A stretch of DNA of 64,000 nt from Marinobacter litoralis (GTDB lineage Bacteria > Pseudomonadota > Gammaproteobacteria > Pseudomonadales > Oleiphilaceae), in contig NZ_QMDL01000002.1 in assembly GCF_003336705.1 (NCBI RefSeq), positions 543,262-607,261 of the forward strand, given 5' to 3'. Shown here piece by piece: positions 48,286 through 57,297 of the stretch; position 1 is the stretch's first letter, and every line of letters starts with the position of its first letter. The notes beneath the pieces are model-generated. The model had not been told where the DNA came from and searched no databases. It saw only the letters and a list, made by a program, of their open reading frames with translations. The translations under genes and the position numbers were made by a program.

Positions 48286-49770
48286 ATGAAAAGCCTGCTG
48301 CTGGCAGGCGCATTTCTTGCCTTGCCGTGGCAAGCCGCTAATGCAAATGATTCCGGCATCGAGACGCTCTACCTTCAACAATGTGCCGCATGTCATGGTC
48401 CTGACCGCTTGGGCGGAATGGGTCCGGCCTTGTTGCCAGAGAATCTTGGGCGCTTGAAACAAACCGAAGCTGAGCGAGTCATTCGCGAAGGCCGGCCAGC
48501 CACCCAGATGGGCGGCTACAAGGACATTCTCAACGACCAGCAAATCGCTGACCTGACGAAGTACATCTACCAGCCGCCGAGCCACGAACTCAAGTGGGGC
48601 CGCCCTGAAATCCGGAACAGTCAGGTGGTGAATCATGCCGCCGGCACACTGCCAGATGACCCGGTGTTCGAAGCCGACATGATGAACCTGTTTCTGGTGG
48701 TTGAAATTGGCGATCACCATGTCACCTTGCTGGACGGTGACAACATGGAGCCTATTCACCGCTTCCCCAGCCGGTTCGCGCTGCACGGCGGGCCTAAATA
48801 CAGCCCGGATGGTCGCTTTGTCTATTTTGGCTCTCGGGACGGCTGGATCACCAAATACGACATTTATAACCTGAAAGTGGTTGCCGAGGTTCGTGCCGGT
48901 ATCAACATGCGTAATATCGCCGTCTCTGCGGATGGCCAATATGTCATGGCCGCCAATTACCTTCCCCACACACTAGTGCTGTTTGATGCCGACAATCTCG
49001 ATCTTCTCGATTTCATTCCGGTAGAGAACGCTCAGGGCGAAAGCTCGCGAGTCAGCGCGGTTTATACCGCTCCGCCCAGAGGTAGCTTTATCGCAGCCCT
49101 AAAAGACATTCCCGAAGCCTGGGAAGTTACGGTGCAAGACAATAAAGCCCAACTCCGCCGAATGACCACCGACACCCTGCTGGACGATTTTTTCTTCGAC
49201 CCCGGCTACCAGCACCTGATCGGCGCAGCGCGAGATGGCAAGCACGGCGTGGTAATCGATCTGGACACCGGGAAGACAACCGCCGAATTGCCATTGCCGG
49301 GCATGCCACATCTGGGCTCAGGCATTACCTGGGAGTATCAAGGCCGGCGCGTAATGGCCACACCGCATTTCCGGGCCGGTGCCATTTCCATCATCGACAT
49401 GGACACTTGGGAGGTTATCAAAACCCTGAAAACCGAAGGCCCAGGGTTCTTCATGCGCAGCCATGAAAACTCTCGCTATGCCTGGGCCGATGTATTCTTT
49501 GGGCCCAATGCCGACAAGGTGCACATTATCGACAAGCAGACACTGGAAATCGTGAAAACCCTACAGCCCGCACCCGGCAAAGTAGCGGCCCACGTGGAGT
49601 TTGATCGATACGGCGAGAAGCTTCTATTGAGTGTCTGGGATAACGACGGTGCCATCATCGTGTACGACGCGGACACACTGGAAGAAGAAAAACGGATCCC
49701 GATGAAAAAACCCTCTGGCAAGTACAACGTGTGGAATAAGATCAATTACGAAGAGGGCACCAGTCACTGA
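48286..49770 (+). CDS. nirN: NirN, NirS-like c-type cytochrome, heme d1 dehydrogenase
   Basis: A 494-residue periplasmic NirS paralogue. The signal peptide is LLLAGAFLALPWQAANA. The cytochrome c domain has CAACH (about residues 33-37), and a d1-type propeller follows (YSPDGRFVYFGSRDGWITKYD, ISVSADGQYVMAANYLPHT-like blades). NirN oxidises dihydro-heme d1 in the last step of d1 formation. The start at 48286 sits before the signal peptide; ATG at 48259 is possible. Last gene of the nir cluster. Confidence 0.92.
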   Translation: MKSLLLAGAFLALPWQAANANDSGIETLYLQQCAACHGPDRLGGMGPALLPENLGRLKQTEAERVIREGRPATQMGGYKDILNDQQIADLTKYIYQPPSHELKWGRPEIRNSQVVNHAAGTLPDDPVFEADMMNLFLVVEIGDHHVTLLDGDNMEPIHRFPSRFALHGGPKYSPDGRFVYFGSRDGWITKYDIYNLKVVAEVRAGINMRNIAVSADGQYVMAANYLPHTLVLFDADNLDLLDFIPVENAQGESSRVSAVYTAPPRGSFIAALKDIPEAWEVTVQDNKAQLRRMTTDTLLDDFFFDPGYQHLIGAARDGKHGVVIDLDTGKTTAELPLPGMPHLGSGITWEYQGRRVMATPHFRAGAISIIDMDTWEVIKTLKTEGPGFFMRSHENSRYAWADVFFGPNADKVHIIDKQTLEIVKTLQPAPGKVAAHVEFDRYGEKLLLSVWDNDGAIIVYDADTLEEEKRIPMKKPSGKYNVWNKINYEEGTSH

Positions 49771-49796
49771 TCTTTGAAGGTTTGAGTCCTCATCGG

Positions 49797-49832
49797 CCAA
49801 ATGAAATACCATTAACCATTAAAGTCATTTGG
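49797..49832. promoter_or_regulatory. Inverted repeat upstream of Crp-like regulator
   Basis: Eight-base arms CCAAATGA and TCATTTGG are separated by 20 bases, 55-91 bases before the regulator start. It may act as operator or as a weak nirN terminator; no T-run is present. Confidence 0.4.
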
Positions 49833-49887
49833 AATATTTGTTTTATGGTAGGATAATTGATCTAAGTCACCTCAAAGGGGTTAGAAA

Positions 49888-50604
49888 ATGAACAGCAGAA
49901 CCAAGCCACCTCTGGCCTCTGCCCCCTGCTTGCTGGGCGATGACGATCCGGAGATTATTCATGACAGCGCGGCGCCTGCGGAAGTCGCCCTGCTGAACGG
50001 ACTTAGTCGTGCCTTTGGCATTTGTCTGAACGAAAAACAAAACACCAACGAAGCTCTGTTTCTGAGCGACATAGCCCGCCTGTTTCATCAGCGTCGTGTT
50101 GATGCCGAAACTCCGCTGGAAAAGCACGACCGCTCTTGGTCGAACGTTTATCTTATCCAGTACGGAATATTGCGTTTATTCCGGGAATCCTCATCCGGCA
50201 AAGTAGCGGTTCATCACTTTTTCACAGAGGGCGACCTGGTCTGGCCAGTATTTGGTCGCGCCAGAACCGTTCGTAACACCCTGTGCCTCACCAGCGTTGT
50301 TCCGGCAACGCTCTGGGTAGCAGATTTCTCAGCCTTTCGCTCAGCGATACAGCGCCATGGCGACGGCCTATGGGCCAAATTTGCGTTAATGCTTACGGAA
50401 GAGATAGCAGAACTGACCAGCATGCGGGAATTTCGTAAACAGACCATGCCAGCCCAGGAACGGTACGCGCTTTTGCTTGAAGAATATCCGGAGCTCGTAA
50501 AGCGAGTGCCCGACAACCAACTGGCAGCGTGGCTGGGAGTTGTTCCTGCAACCTTCTCCCGCCTTAAAACGGCTAACAAAAACGCTGTGGGAAACCGCGA
50601 TTAG
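49888..50604 (+). CDS. Crp/Fnr-family transcriptional regulator
   Basis: A 238-residue regulator with an N-terminal extension of about 60 residues. A cNMP-like barrel follows (SNVYLIQYGILRLFRESSSGKVAVHHFFTEGDLVWPVFG), then a C-terminal HTH (NQLAAWLGVVPATFSRLKT). The recognition helix PATFSRL lacks the Glu that reads TTGAT in Fnr/Dnr, so its site is probably different. No Fe-S cysteine cluster. The target is unknown; its place after nirN could be incidental. Confidence 0.85.
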   Translation: MNSRTKPPLASAPCLLGDDDPEIIHDSAAPAEVALLNGLSRAFGICLNEKQNTNEALFLSDIARLFHQRRVDAETPLEKHDRSWSNVYLIQYGILRLFRESSSGKVAVHHFFTEGDLVWPVFGRARTVRNTLCLTSVVPATLWVADFSAFRSAIQRHGDGLWAKFALMLTEEIAELTSMREFRKQTMPAQERYALLLEEYPELVKRVPDNQLAAWLGVVPATFSRLKTANKNAVGNRD

Positions 50605-50677
50605 TAATGGAAAATCTCTGCGTACACCTGTACGCTCAATCGCATTATTTATTCAGCGGATGAGTCAGGTGACGCAG

Positions 50678-51355
50678 ATGACACAAGAATTAAACCCCGG
50701 CGGAACAACCACAAACATCGCCCACGACCGCATCGAAGAATGGATCAACAGCGCCACGCACGGACTGGGTGCCGTTTTGAGTGTTATCGGCACCACTGCG
50801 CTGATTGCCGGTGCCAGTCAGATGGGCGACATCTGGAAGATCGTCAGTTTCAGCGTATTTGGCTCATCGCTGATACTACTTTATATGGCTTCCGCTCTGT
50901 ATCACGGCGCCCGTAGTCCGCAATTAAAGTCCCTCTATAAGACGCTGGACCACTGCGCCATATTCCTGTTAATCGCCGGCACCTACACCCCGTTTTTGCT
51001 GGTCAACATGCGCGGCACAACCGGCTGGACGTTGTTCGCGGTGATCTGGTCACTGGCGTTTACCGGCGTGGTATTAAAGGTGATCTTTAAAAACCGCTTT
51101 AAACTGGCTCGCGTTGGCATCTACGTAGCGATGGGCTGGTTAATTACTTTTGCTTCTTCAGATTTGGCCGCCAGCCTAAGTGAAACGGCCCTATACCTAA
51201 CCGTTGCGGGAGGTATCGTTTATACCACGGGCGTGGTGTTTTATCTTGCAGACCGAATCCCCTACATGCACGCGGTTTGGCACCTGTTTGTTATCGGCGG
51301 CAGTGCCTGCCATTTCGGCGCCATCTATGTTGGCGTGCTTCCATACACCGTCTAA
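50678..51355 (+). CDS. Hemolysin III family (YqfA-like) membrane protein
   Basis: A 225-residue protein with seven membrane helices and the HlyIII/PAQR motifs: EEWINSATHGLGAVLS, SALYHGARSP, LDHCAIFLLIAGTYTPF and AVWHLFVIGGSACHF. The conserved Asp and three His form the PAQR-type metal site. The function of bacterial members is unclear, with membrane homeostasis suggested. The ATG at 50678 follows AGGTG; an in-frame ATG lies at 50660. Confidence 0.88.
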   Translation: MTQELNPGGTTTNIAHDRIEEWINSATHGLGAVLSVIGTTALIAGASQMGDIWKIVSFSVFGSSLILLYMASALYHGARSPQLKSLYKTLDHCAIFLLIAGTYTPFLLVNMRGTTGWTLFAVIWSLAFTGVVLKVIFKNRFKLARVGIYVAMGWLITFASSDLAASLSETALYLTVAGGIVYTTGVVFYLADRIPYMHAVWHLFVIGGSACHFGAIYVGVLPYTV

Positions 51356-51369
51356 AGGGTTCGATACGC

Positions 51370-51819
51370 ATGGCCAAATGGTTGGTAAAAACGGAACCGT
51401 CTGAATGCAGCATCGATGATTTTGCGCAGAAACCCGACGCCAGTATTCCTTGGGATGGCGTTCGCAATTATCAGGCTCGCAATTTTCTGCGGCAGATGGC
51501 CGAAGGCGACCAAGTCTTTATCTACCACGCCAGCTGCAAGCACATTGGCATTGCAGGTATCGTTCGGGTCACAAAAAGCGCCTACCCTGACCCGGCACAA
51601 TTTGATGCCGAGTCGCCCTACCACGACCCCAAAAGCACACACGAACAGCCCCGCTGGCAAGCCGTTGATATGCAGTTCGTAAAAAAACTCCCGAAACTGA
51701 TTTCTTTGGATCGCCTGAAAAACATGGACGGTTTAGAAGATTTGCCCTTGGTGCGCAAAGGCAACCGACTTTCCGTTATGCCTGTCAGCGAGGACGAATG
51801 GCAGCGTATTCTCGGATAG
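51370..51819 (+). CDS. EVE-domain protein (YTH/PUA-like)
   Basis: A 149-residue EVE-domain protein: KWLVKTEPSECSIDDF at the N terminus, WDGVRNYQARNFLRQM, GDQVFIYHASCKHIGIAGI and RWQAVDMQFVKKLP. EVE domains bind modified bases in RNA or DNA. The chosen ATG matches the family start. It lies 14 bases after the hemolysin III gene. Confidence 0.92.
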   Translation: MAKWLVKTEPSECSIDDFAQKPDASIPWDGVRNYQARNFLRQMAEGDQVFIYHASCKHIGIAGIVRVTKSAYPDPAQFDAESPYHDPKSTHEQPRWQAVDMQFVKKLPKLISLDRLKNMDGLEDLPLVRKGNRLSVMPVSEDEWQRILG

Positions 51820-51911
51820 CCTGCTTAACGTGCCAAACACCGCTCTTCGGTTAGGATCAGGTAGTATATAAAGAGCACAACGTCTGGTTATGCCCCCTTT
51901 CGGAGACTGCC

Positions 51912-52649
51912 ATGTTACTGAATTGCGATTTAGGTGAAAGCTTTGGAGCCTGGACCATGGGTATAGACGAGCAGGTCATGCCGTTCATCGACCAGGCCAA
52001 CATTGCCTGCGGTTTCCATGCCGGTGACCCGGTTACCATGCAGCGCACAGTTCAGTTAGCGCTCAGCCACGGCGTGGCCCTTGGCGCGCACCCGTCTTAT
52101 CCAGACCTGCAAGGCTTTGGCCGACGCTCGATGACGCTTCAGCCCGACGAAATCACCGCCATGATCAGTTACCAGATCGGCGCACTTAACCATATTGCGG
52201 CCTCCCAAGGGGGCCTCGTAAGTTACGTAAAACCCCACGGTGCGCTGTATAACGACATGATGCGCGACGAAAAAATACTCGAAAGCATTCTGCAAGCTCT
52301 GAGATGCTCGCCCCACGACCTCGCTCTGATGGCCATGTCTACCGCCGACAACAGCACTCTGAAAGCCCTGTGCGAAAAACATGGCGTGCCGCTTATCCTC
52401 GAAGCCTTTGCCGACCGAGGCTATGACGAACGCGGATTTATTGTTCCGCGAACTCAAGCTGGTGCCGTTCACAAAGACTCCGCCACCATCGTTGAACAGG
52501 CACGCAATCTTGCAGCCGGCACACCAATACAAACGATCAGTGGCAAACCACTGCAACTTGAAGCGGATTCTTTGTGCGTGCACGGCGATAACCCCGATTC
52601 AATCGCCGCTGTTGAAGCGATCCGCAAGGCGCTGAAGGACCTTCATTAA
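51912..52649 (+). CDS. pxpA: PxpA, 5-oxoprolinase subunit A (LamB/YcsF)
   Basis: A 245-residue LamB/YcsF-fold subunit: LLNCDLGESFGAWTMG, ANIACGFHAGDP, GAHPSYPDLQGFGRRSM and VKPHGALYNDM. PxpABC hydrolyses 5-oxoproline to glutamate using ATP. It ends TAATG, sharing the A of its stop with the pxpB start. Confidence 0.95.
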   Translation: MLLNCDLGESFGAWTMGIDEQVMPFIDQANIACGFHAGDPVTMQRTVQLALSHGVALGAHPSYPDLQGFGRRSMTLQPDEITAMISYQIGALNHIAASQGGLVSYVKPHGALYNDMMRDEKILESILQALRCSPHDLALMAMSTADNSTLKALCEKHGVPLILEAFADRGYDERGFIVPRTQAGAVHKDSATIVEQARNLAAGTPIQTISGKPLQLEADSLCVHGDNPDSIAAVEAIRKALKDLH

Positions 52650-53341
52650 TGCGCTGGCAGTGTCAGGTGACCGGTATCGATACCCTCACCCTGTATTTTG
52701 GCGACCGTATCGATATCGCGCTCACTGAAAAGATTCGCGTCGCCTCCGAAGCGTTATCAAGCAAACTTGGACCGCGCCTTGTTGATCTGGTGCCTTCTTA
52801 TACATCGCTCTTACTGCGCTATGACTTGCTGAACGACGATTATTCAAGCCTGCTCGCAGATGTAAAATCCACACTGGATGACTTACCGGAACACGCTGCA
52901 GAGCAAAAGGACACAGGCATCATCGACATCCCTGTGTTTTATCACCCCAGTGTAGGCCCCGACCTTGAAGCGATTGCTGCACGATCGGCTTTATCCGTCA
53001 AGCAAGTGATTCAACGCCACAGCAATCAGCTTTACCACGTGTTTGCGATCGGTTTCGCACCCGGGTTTGCCTATTTAGGCGAAGTTCCGCAAGAACTGGA
53101 AACACCTCGGCTTGCCACGCCTCGTGCAAACGTCCCCGCTGGCAGCCTTGGGATCGCTGATCGGCAAACCGCAATTTATCCAATGGCATCACCCGGGGGC
53201 TGGAATCTGATTGGCCGCACGCCGATCTCCCTGTTTGACGCCCGTCGGGAGCAACCATCGCTGTTAAGCGCGGGGCAGCAAGTGCGGTTTCGAGCAATCT
53301 CGCGAGACGAATTCCTCGCTCTGGGCGGGCAGATCGAATGA
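52649..53341 (+). CDS. pxpB: PxpB, 5-oxoprolinase subunit B (KipI-like)
   Basis: A 230-residue cyclophilin-fold subunit. It has VDLVPSYTSLLLRYD, FAIGFAPGFAYLGEVP, TPRANVPAGSLGIADRQTAIYPMASPGGWNLIGRTP and a C-terminal RFRAISRDEF. Translationally coupled on both sides: its stop overlaps pxpC by four bases. Confidence 0.95.
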   Translation: MRWQCQVTGIDTLTLYFGDRIDIALTEKIRVASEALSSKLGPRLVDLVPSYTSLLLRYDLLNDDYSSLLADVKSTLDDLPEHAAEQKDTGIIDIPVFYHPSVGPDLEAIAARSALSVKQVIQRHSNQLYHVFAIGFAPGFAYLGEVPQELETPRLATPRANVPAGSLGIADRQTAIYPMASPGGWNLIGRTPISLFDARREQPSLLSAGQQVRFRAISRDEFLALGGQIE

Positions 53342-54288
53342 GCTCACATGCGGGTTTCCATGTAACCAAACCAGGTTTTTTCACCTTGCTGCAAGATGCG
53401 GGCCGCCGCGGTGTGATGCACATGGGGCTCACCTCGGGCGGGGCCATGGATCGGCATGCATGGGCCTGGGCGAATCGTTTATTAGGCAACAGGTACGGAA
53501 CACCCGCGTTGGAAATCACCTTTGGTGGAGCGGCATTCACCAGTGGATTGAACACCCAAATTGTCGTGACCGGTGCCGAGGTTCAGCTCACGGTGAACGG
53601 CAAGCCAAAACCACTCTGGACCACCATCCGAGTGAACGCCGGAGATAGCGTGTCCTTAAGTGCGCCTCGTGCCGGTGTCCGCTCCTATTTTGCCGTACGC
53701 GGCGGCTTTATAGTCAACACGGATCTGGGCAACAGTTGCGCCACGGTAGTCCGCGAAGGGACTGGCGGTCTTCACAGCAATGGCCAACCGCTTGGGCAAG
53801 GCGACCTTATACCGTGTAGTGATGCCACCCCGCCGGCCGCAAATCGAAAGATCCCCAGCCAATGGATTCCCGATTACCACGAGCCGCTGACTCTGAACGT
53901 GATTTCCTGCGCACAGGTCGATCGGTTTTCCGAAGCCGTGTTTGAGACCTTCTTTGATAACATCTATACCTTGAGCCCCCAAGCTGACCGCATGGGCGCG
54001 CGACTTACCGGCCCCGCTTTGGAAGTTGCAGACCGCACACTGATTTCAGAAGGCACCAGTTTGGGCGCCATTCAGGTGCCGGCAGATGGCCAGCCCATCA
54101 TTCTGCTCAACGACCGGCAAACCATCGGTGGTTACCCAAAGCTGGGCGCGGTTACGCCGCGAAGCTTGGATGCCCTGGCCCAGCGACCACCGGGAACCCA
54201 GCTTCGTTTCCGGGAAATACCCTTACCGGAAGCCCAGCAGGAAGAACGTCAGTTTCTGGCATTTTTCAGAACCGCTGGCTCAGTCTGA
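53338..54288 (+). CDS. pxpC: PxpC, 5-oxoprolinase subunit C (KipA-like)
   Basis: A 316-residue subunit with the family segments TLLQDAGRRGVMHMGLTSGGAMD, ALEITFGGAAF, YFAVRGGF, GARLTGPALE and IILLNDRQTIGGYPKLGAV. It completes the ATP-dependent 5-oxoprolinase. The operon is not obviously tied to anaerobiosis. Confidence 0.95.
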   Translation: MSSHAGFHVTKPGFFTLLQDAGRRGVMHMGLTSGGAMDRHAWAWANRLLGNRYGTPALEITFGGAAFTSGLNTQIVVTGAEVQLTVNGKPKPLWTTIRVNAGDSVSLSAPRAGVRSYFAVRGGFIVNTDLGNSCATVVREGTGGLHSNGQPLGQGDLIPCSDATPPAANRKIPSQWIPDYHEPLTLNVISCAQVDRFSEAVFETFFDNIYTLSPQADRMGARLTGPALEVADRTLISEGTSLGAIQVPADGQPIILLNDRQTIGGYPKLGAVTPRSLDALAQRPPGTQLRFREIPLPEAQQEERQFLAFFRTAGSV

Positions 54289-54362
54289 CCTGAACACAAA
54301 GCTACCACCAGCCGCACCAGAGCATTAGAATTGCCTCGATTCTTTTACCCGGAGCCCTAGTG

Positions 54363-55178
54363 ATGTCTGTTGAGCTGTCCTCTTCCAACAGTTTTGAACA
54401 ACTCAAGCGCATTGAATCCAGCAAGATTTTTCAAGGCGCGGTCATTGCCATCATCATTCTTTCCGCCCTGACCATTGGCGCGAAAACCTATGATTTACCG
54501 CCGATCGTCGAGCAATCCCTGACGGTGCTGGACAACGCCATCACGCTGTTTTTTTTGGTCGAAATACTCTTCCGTTTCGCCGCCTGCCCGACCAAACGCC
54601 GGTTTTTGATGGATGGCTGGAACCTCTTCGATACCTTAGTGGTCATCGGCAGTTTGATCCCGCTCGACAATTCCGAGGCGGTACTGCTGGGCCGACTGCT
54701 TCGGGTATTCAGGGTTTTGCGACTGGTTTCCGTGGTGCCCGAACTTCGATTCCTGATTAACTCGCTGCTCAAAGCCATTCCCCGAATGGGCTACATCGCG
54801 CTGCTGATGTTCATCATCTTTTACATCTACGCGGCGATTGGCTCGATGTTCTTCGCCAGCGTGGATGAGGAACTCTGGGGCGATGTGGCCATATCGATGC
54901 TCACCCTATTCCGGGTGGCCACGTTCGAAGACTGGACCGATGTCATGTACGCCACCATGGCAGATTATCCACTCAGTTGGATTTTCTATCTCACTTTTAT
55001 ATTCCTCACCGCGTTCGTATTTCTGAACATGATGATCGGGGCGATTCTGGAAGTAATGGGCGAGGAGCAAAATGCTGAGGCGGCACAGAAGGCCCACGAT
55101 GAACGTGACCAAATCGTGCAGCAACTCCAATCGGTTCAGCGCAAACTTGATGAACTGAGCGAGAAACTGGAGCGGTGA
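54363..55178 (+). CDS. Voltage-gated ion channel (bacterial Nav-like)
   Basis: A 271-residue single-domain channel. Six membrane helices are visible; S4 is RLLRVFRVLRLVSVVPELRF with arginines every third residue. The pore loop TFEDWTDVMYATM places an E-D-W selectivity filter, related to but distinct from the TLESW of NaChBac. The C terminus forms a coiled coil (QIVQQLQSVQRKLDELSEKLE, about residues 245-265). Ion preference (Na or Ca) is not settled by the motif. ATG at 54363 follows GGAG. Confidence 0.88.
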   Translation: MSVELSSSNSFEQLKRIESSKIFQGAVIAIIILSALTIGAKTYDLPPIVEQSLTVLDNAITLFFLVEILFRFAACPTKRRFLMDGWNLFDTLVVIGSLIPLDNSEAVLLGRLLRVFRVLRLVSVVPELRFLINSLLKAIPRMGYIALLMFIIFYIYAAIGSMFFASVDEELWGDVAISMLTLFRVATFEDWTDVMYATMADYPLSWIFYLTFIFLTAFVFLNMMIGAILEVMGEEQNAEAAQKAHDERDQIVQQLQSVQRKLDELSEKLER

Positions 55179-55258
55179 TTTGCGGGCAGGCGTTGGCTTC
55201 AACTGGCTTTATCTTCTACTCTCTAGATTAGTTTTCCCACTTATCAGAGGAGAAAAAC

Positions 55259-56710
55259 ATGGCCGATAAGCCCAAGTTAACGTCTGTTTCAGGCTGCCCG
55301 ATCGCGAACAACCAAGACAGCCTAACCGCTGGTCCGCGGGGCCCGATATTACTGCAAGACGCCTGGTTTCTGGAAAAGATGGCGCACTTCGACCGTGAGG
55401 TAATCCCGGAACGGCGCATGCACGCTAAAGGTTCGGGCGCGTTCGGCCAATTCACCGTAACCCAAGACATTACTCAATACACCAAAGCCGCTCTGTTTAG
55501 CGAGATCGGCAAGAAAACCGACATGTTTGTGCGCTTTTCAACGGTCGCCGGCGAGCGTGGCGCAGCCGATGCCGAGCGTGATATTCGCGGGTTTGCGATG
55601 CGCTTTTATACCGAACAGGGCAACTGGGATTTGGTGGGCAACAACACCCCGGTTTTCTTCTTCCGCGACCCGCTAAAATTCCCTGATCTGAACCATGCGG
55701 TAAAACGAGATCCGCGCACCAACATGCGCAGCCCAACCAATAACTGGGATTTCTGGACAGGTTTGCCGGAAGCCTTGCACCAAGTCACCATCGTGATGAG
55801 TGACCGCGGAATCCCGGCGTCCTACCGTCATATGCATGGTTTCGGCTCACATACGTTCAGCTTCATCAGTCCGGACAATGAACGCTACTGGGTGAAGTTC
55901 CACTTTAAGACCCAGCAAGGCATCAAAAATCTGACAGACCAGGAAGCCGCTGAACTGGTTGGTCAGGACCGCGAAAGCTCCCAACGTGATCTGTACGAAG
56001 CCATCGAGGGCGGCGATTTCCCGCGCTGGACCATGTATGTGCAAATCATGCCGGAAGCGGACGCGGCGAAAGTGCCCTACCACCCCTTCGACCTGACCAA
56101 AGTTTGGCCTAAAGGCGATTACCCGCTTATCGAGGTCGGCTACTTCGAATTGAACAAAAACCCTGAGAACTACTTTGCTGATGTTGAGCAGGCTGCATTC
56201 AACCCGGCGCATGTCGTTCCGGGCATTGGCTTCTCGCCCGACCGAATGCTACAGGGTCGCCTGTTTTCCTACGGCGATGCGCAACGCTATCGTTTGGGGG
56301 TTAATCACTCACAAATCCCGGTCAACACACCACGCTGCCCGTTCCACAGTTATCACCGGGACGGTCTGATGCGGGTAGATGGCAACCAGGGTAGCCGCTT
56401 GCACTACGAGCCAAACAGCTACGGTGAATGGCAGGAGCAGCCAGACTTCTCCGAACCGCCACTCGCTCTGGAAGGTGATGCAGATCGCTTCGACTTCTGG
56501 GAAACAGAACCGGACTACTTCACGCAACCGGGCAACCTGTTCCGTCTGATGAGCCCCGAACAGCAGCAAGTACTGTTTGAAAACACCGCCCGCAACATGG
56601 ACGGCGTGCCCGAAGAGATCAAGCTGAGGCATATCGGACATTGCGCGAAAGCAGATCCCGCCTACGGCGAAGGCGTTGCGAAAGCAATGGGTTTGAAAGT
56701 ACCCAAATAA
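55259..56710 (+). CDS. katA: Monofunctional heme catalase
   Basis: A 483-residue clade-3 type catalase removing H2O2. The catalytic His is in [12 protein letters not shown], the catalytic Asn in [12 protein letters not shown], and the proximal heme Tyr in [14 protein letters not shown]. The length fits small-subunit catalases. It is followed by a strong terminator. Confidence 0.95.
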   Translation: MADKPKLTSVSGCPIANNQDSLTAGPRGPILLQDAWFLEKMAHFDREVIPERRMHAKGSGAFGQFTVTQDITQYTKAALFSEIGKKTDMFVRFSTVAGERGAADAERDIRGFAMRFYTEQGNWDLVGNNTPVFFFRDPLKFPDLNHAVKRDPRTNMRSPTNNWDFWTGLPEALHQVTIVMSDRGIPASYRHMHGFGSHTFSFISPDNERYWVKFHFKTQQGIKNLTDQEAAELVGQDRESSQRDLYEAIEGGDFPRWTMYVQIMPEADAAKVPYHPFDLTKVWPKGDYPLIEVGYFELNKNPENYFADVEQAAFNPAHVVPGIGFSPDRMLQGRLFSYGDAQRYRLGVNHSQIPVNTPRCPFHSYHRDGLMRVDGNQGSRLHYEPNSYGEWQEQPDFSEPPLALEGDADRFDFWETEPDYFTQPGNLFRLMSPEQQQVLFENTARNMDGVPEEIKLRHIGHCAKADPAYGEGVAKAMGLKVPK

Positions 56711-56727
56711 ACGGAAAACACAGCCAT

Positions 56728-56768
56728 AAAAAACGCCCATGCCTCGAACAGAAGCATGGGCGTTTTCT
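56728..56768. terminator. Terminator after catalase gene
   Basis: A long stem AAAACGCCCATGC/GCATGGGCGTTTT with an 11-base loop lies about 20 bases after the katA stop, with A- and T-tracts on either side so that it can serve both katA and the convergent SirB-like gene. Confidence 0.9.
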
Positions 56769-56795
56769 TTCTACCGGGGTTTTTAGCCTTGAGCG

Positions 56796-57173
56796 TTAAC
56801 CCAGCAACGGCTTAGCCATGGCCAAATGGAAAATGGCGCTCACCTGCACCAGGGCAAGAATGGCAGCAATCACCCGAACCGGCGTGGAAAACTTGGGTTT
56901 GATGGCAAACACACCTGCAACAATATAACCCACCAACAACACGATCTTGGCAATCAGCCAGCCCGGCATGCTTGATGCGTAACCCGCCACAAACAACAGA
57001 GCGATGGCCGCTACCAACAGAACGGTATCGTTAGCATGGGGAATCCAACGCAGGGGTGTTTCCCGCCAACCCGGGCGGCCAACAACGTCCAGCAGCAATC
57101 TCAGCGCGAACAAGGTTATGGTCAGATACGCGGCAGTCATGTGCAAGTGCTTTAAAATCATATAGGCGGTCAT
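56796..57173 (-). CDS. SirB2-family membrane protein
   Basis: A 125-residue protein with four spans and the SirB2 pattern: KHLHMTAAYLTITLFALRLLL, WIPHANDTVLLVAAIAL, GWLIAKIVLLVGYI and a final LVQVSAIFHLAMAKPL. Function unknown; conserved His residues could bind a metal or heme. Divergent from nnrS. Confidence 0.85.
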   Translation of the reverse strand: MTAYMILKHLHMTAAYLTITLFALRLLLDVVGRPGWRETPLRWIPHANDTVLLVAAIALLFVAGYASSMPGWLIAKIVLLVGYIVAGVFAIKPKFSTPVRVIAAILALVQVSAIFHLAMAKPLLG

Positions 57174-57220
57174 TCAAACTTCCCTTTTCCTTCAGAATGT
57201 TGCCGCCATTGTACGCAAAA

Positions 57221-57287
57221 TACCCCCAAGCAGGTATGGTGAATAAATAACCGGGGGATTAACATATACGTAAAATATATGTATATG
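57221..57287. promoter_or_regulatory. nnrS upstream region: NarL-like pair and AT-rich dyad
   Basis: TACCCCC-AA-GCAGGTA (57221-57236) resembles a NarL 7-2-7 site with three mismatches. The dyad CATATAC (57263-57269)/GTATATG (57281-57287) with an 11-base spacer ends ten bases before the nnrS start, where repressor binding would block translation initiation or transcription. NsrR is a candidate only. Confidence 0.45.
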
Positions 57288-57297
57288 GGAGACATCT

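Noticed and set aside
49857..49870. TTGATCTAAGTCAC as a Dnr box for the Crp-like gene
   Set aside because: It lies only about 18-31 bases before the start codon, too close for activation, and has mismatches in the second half.
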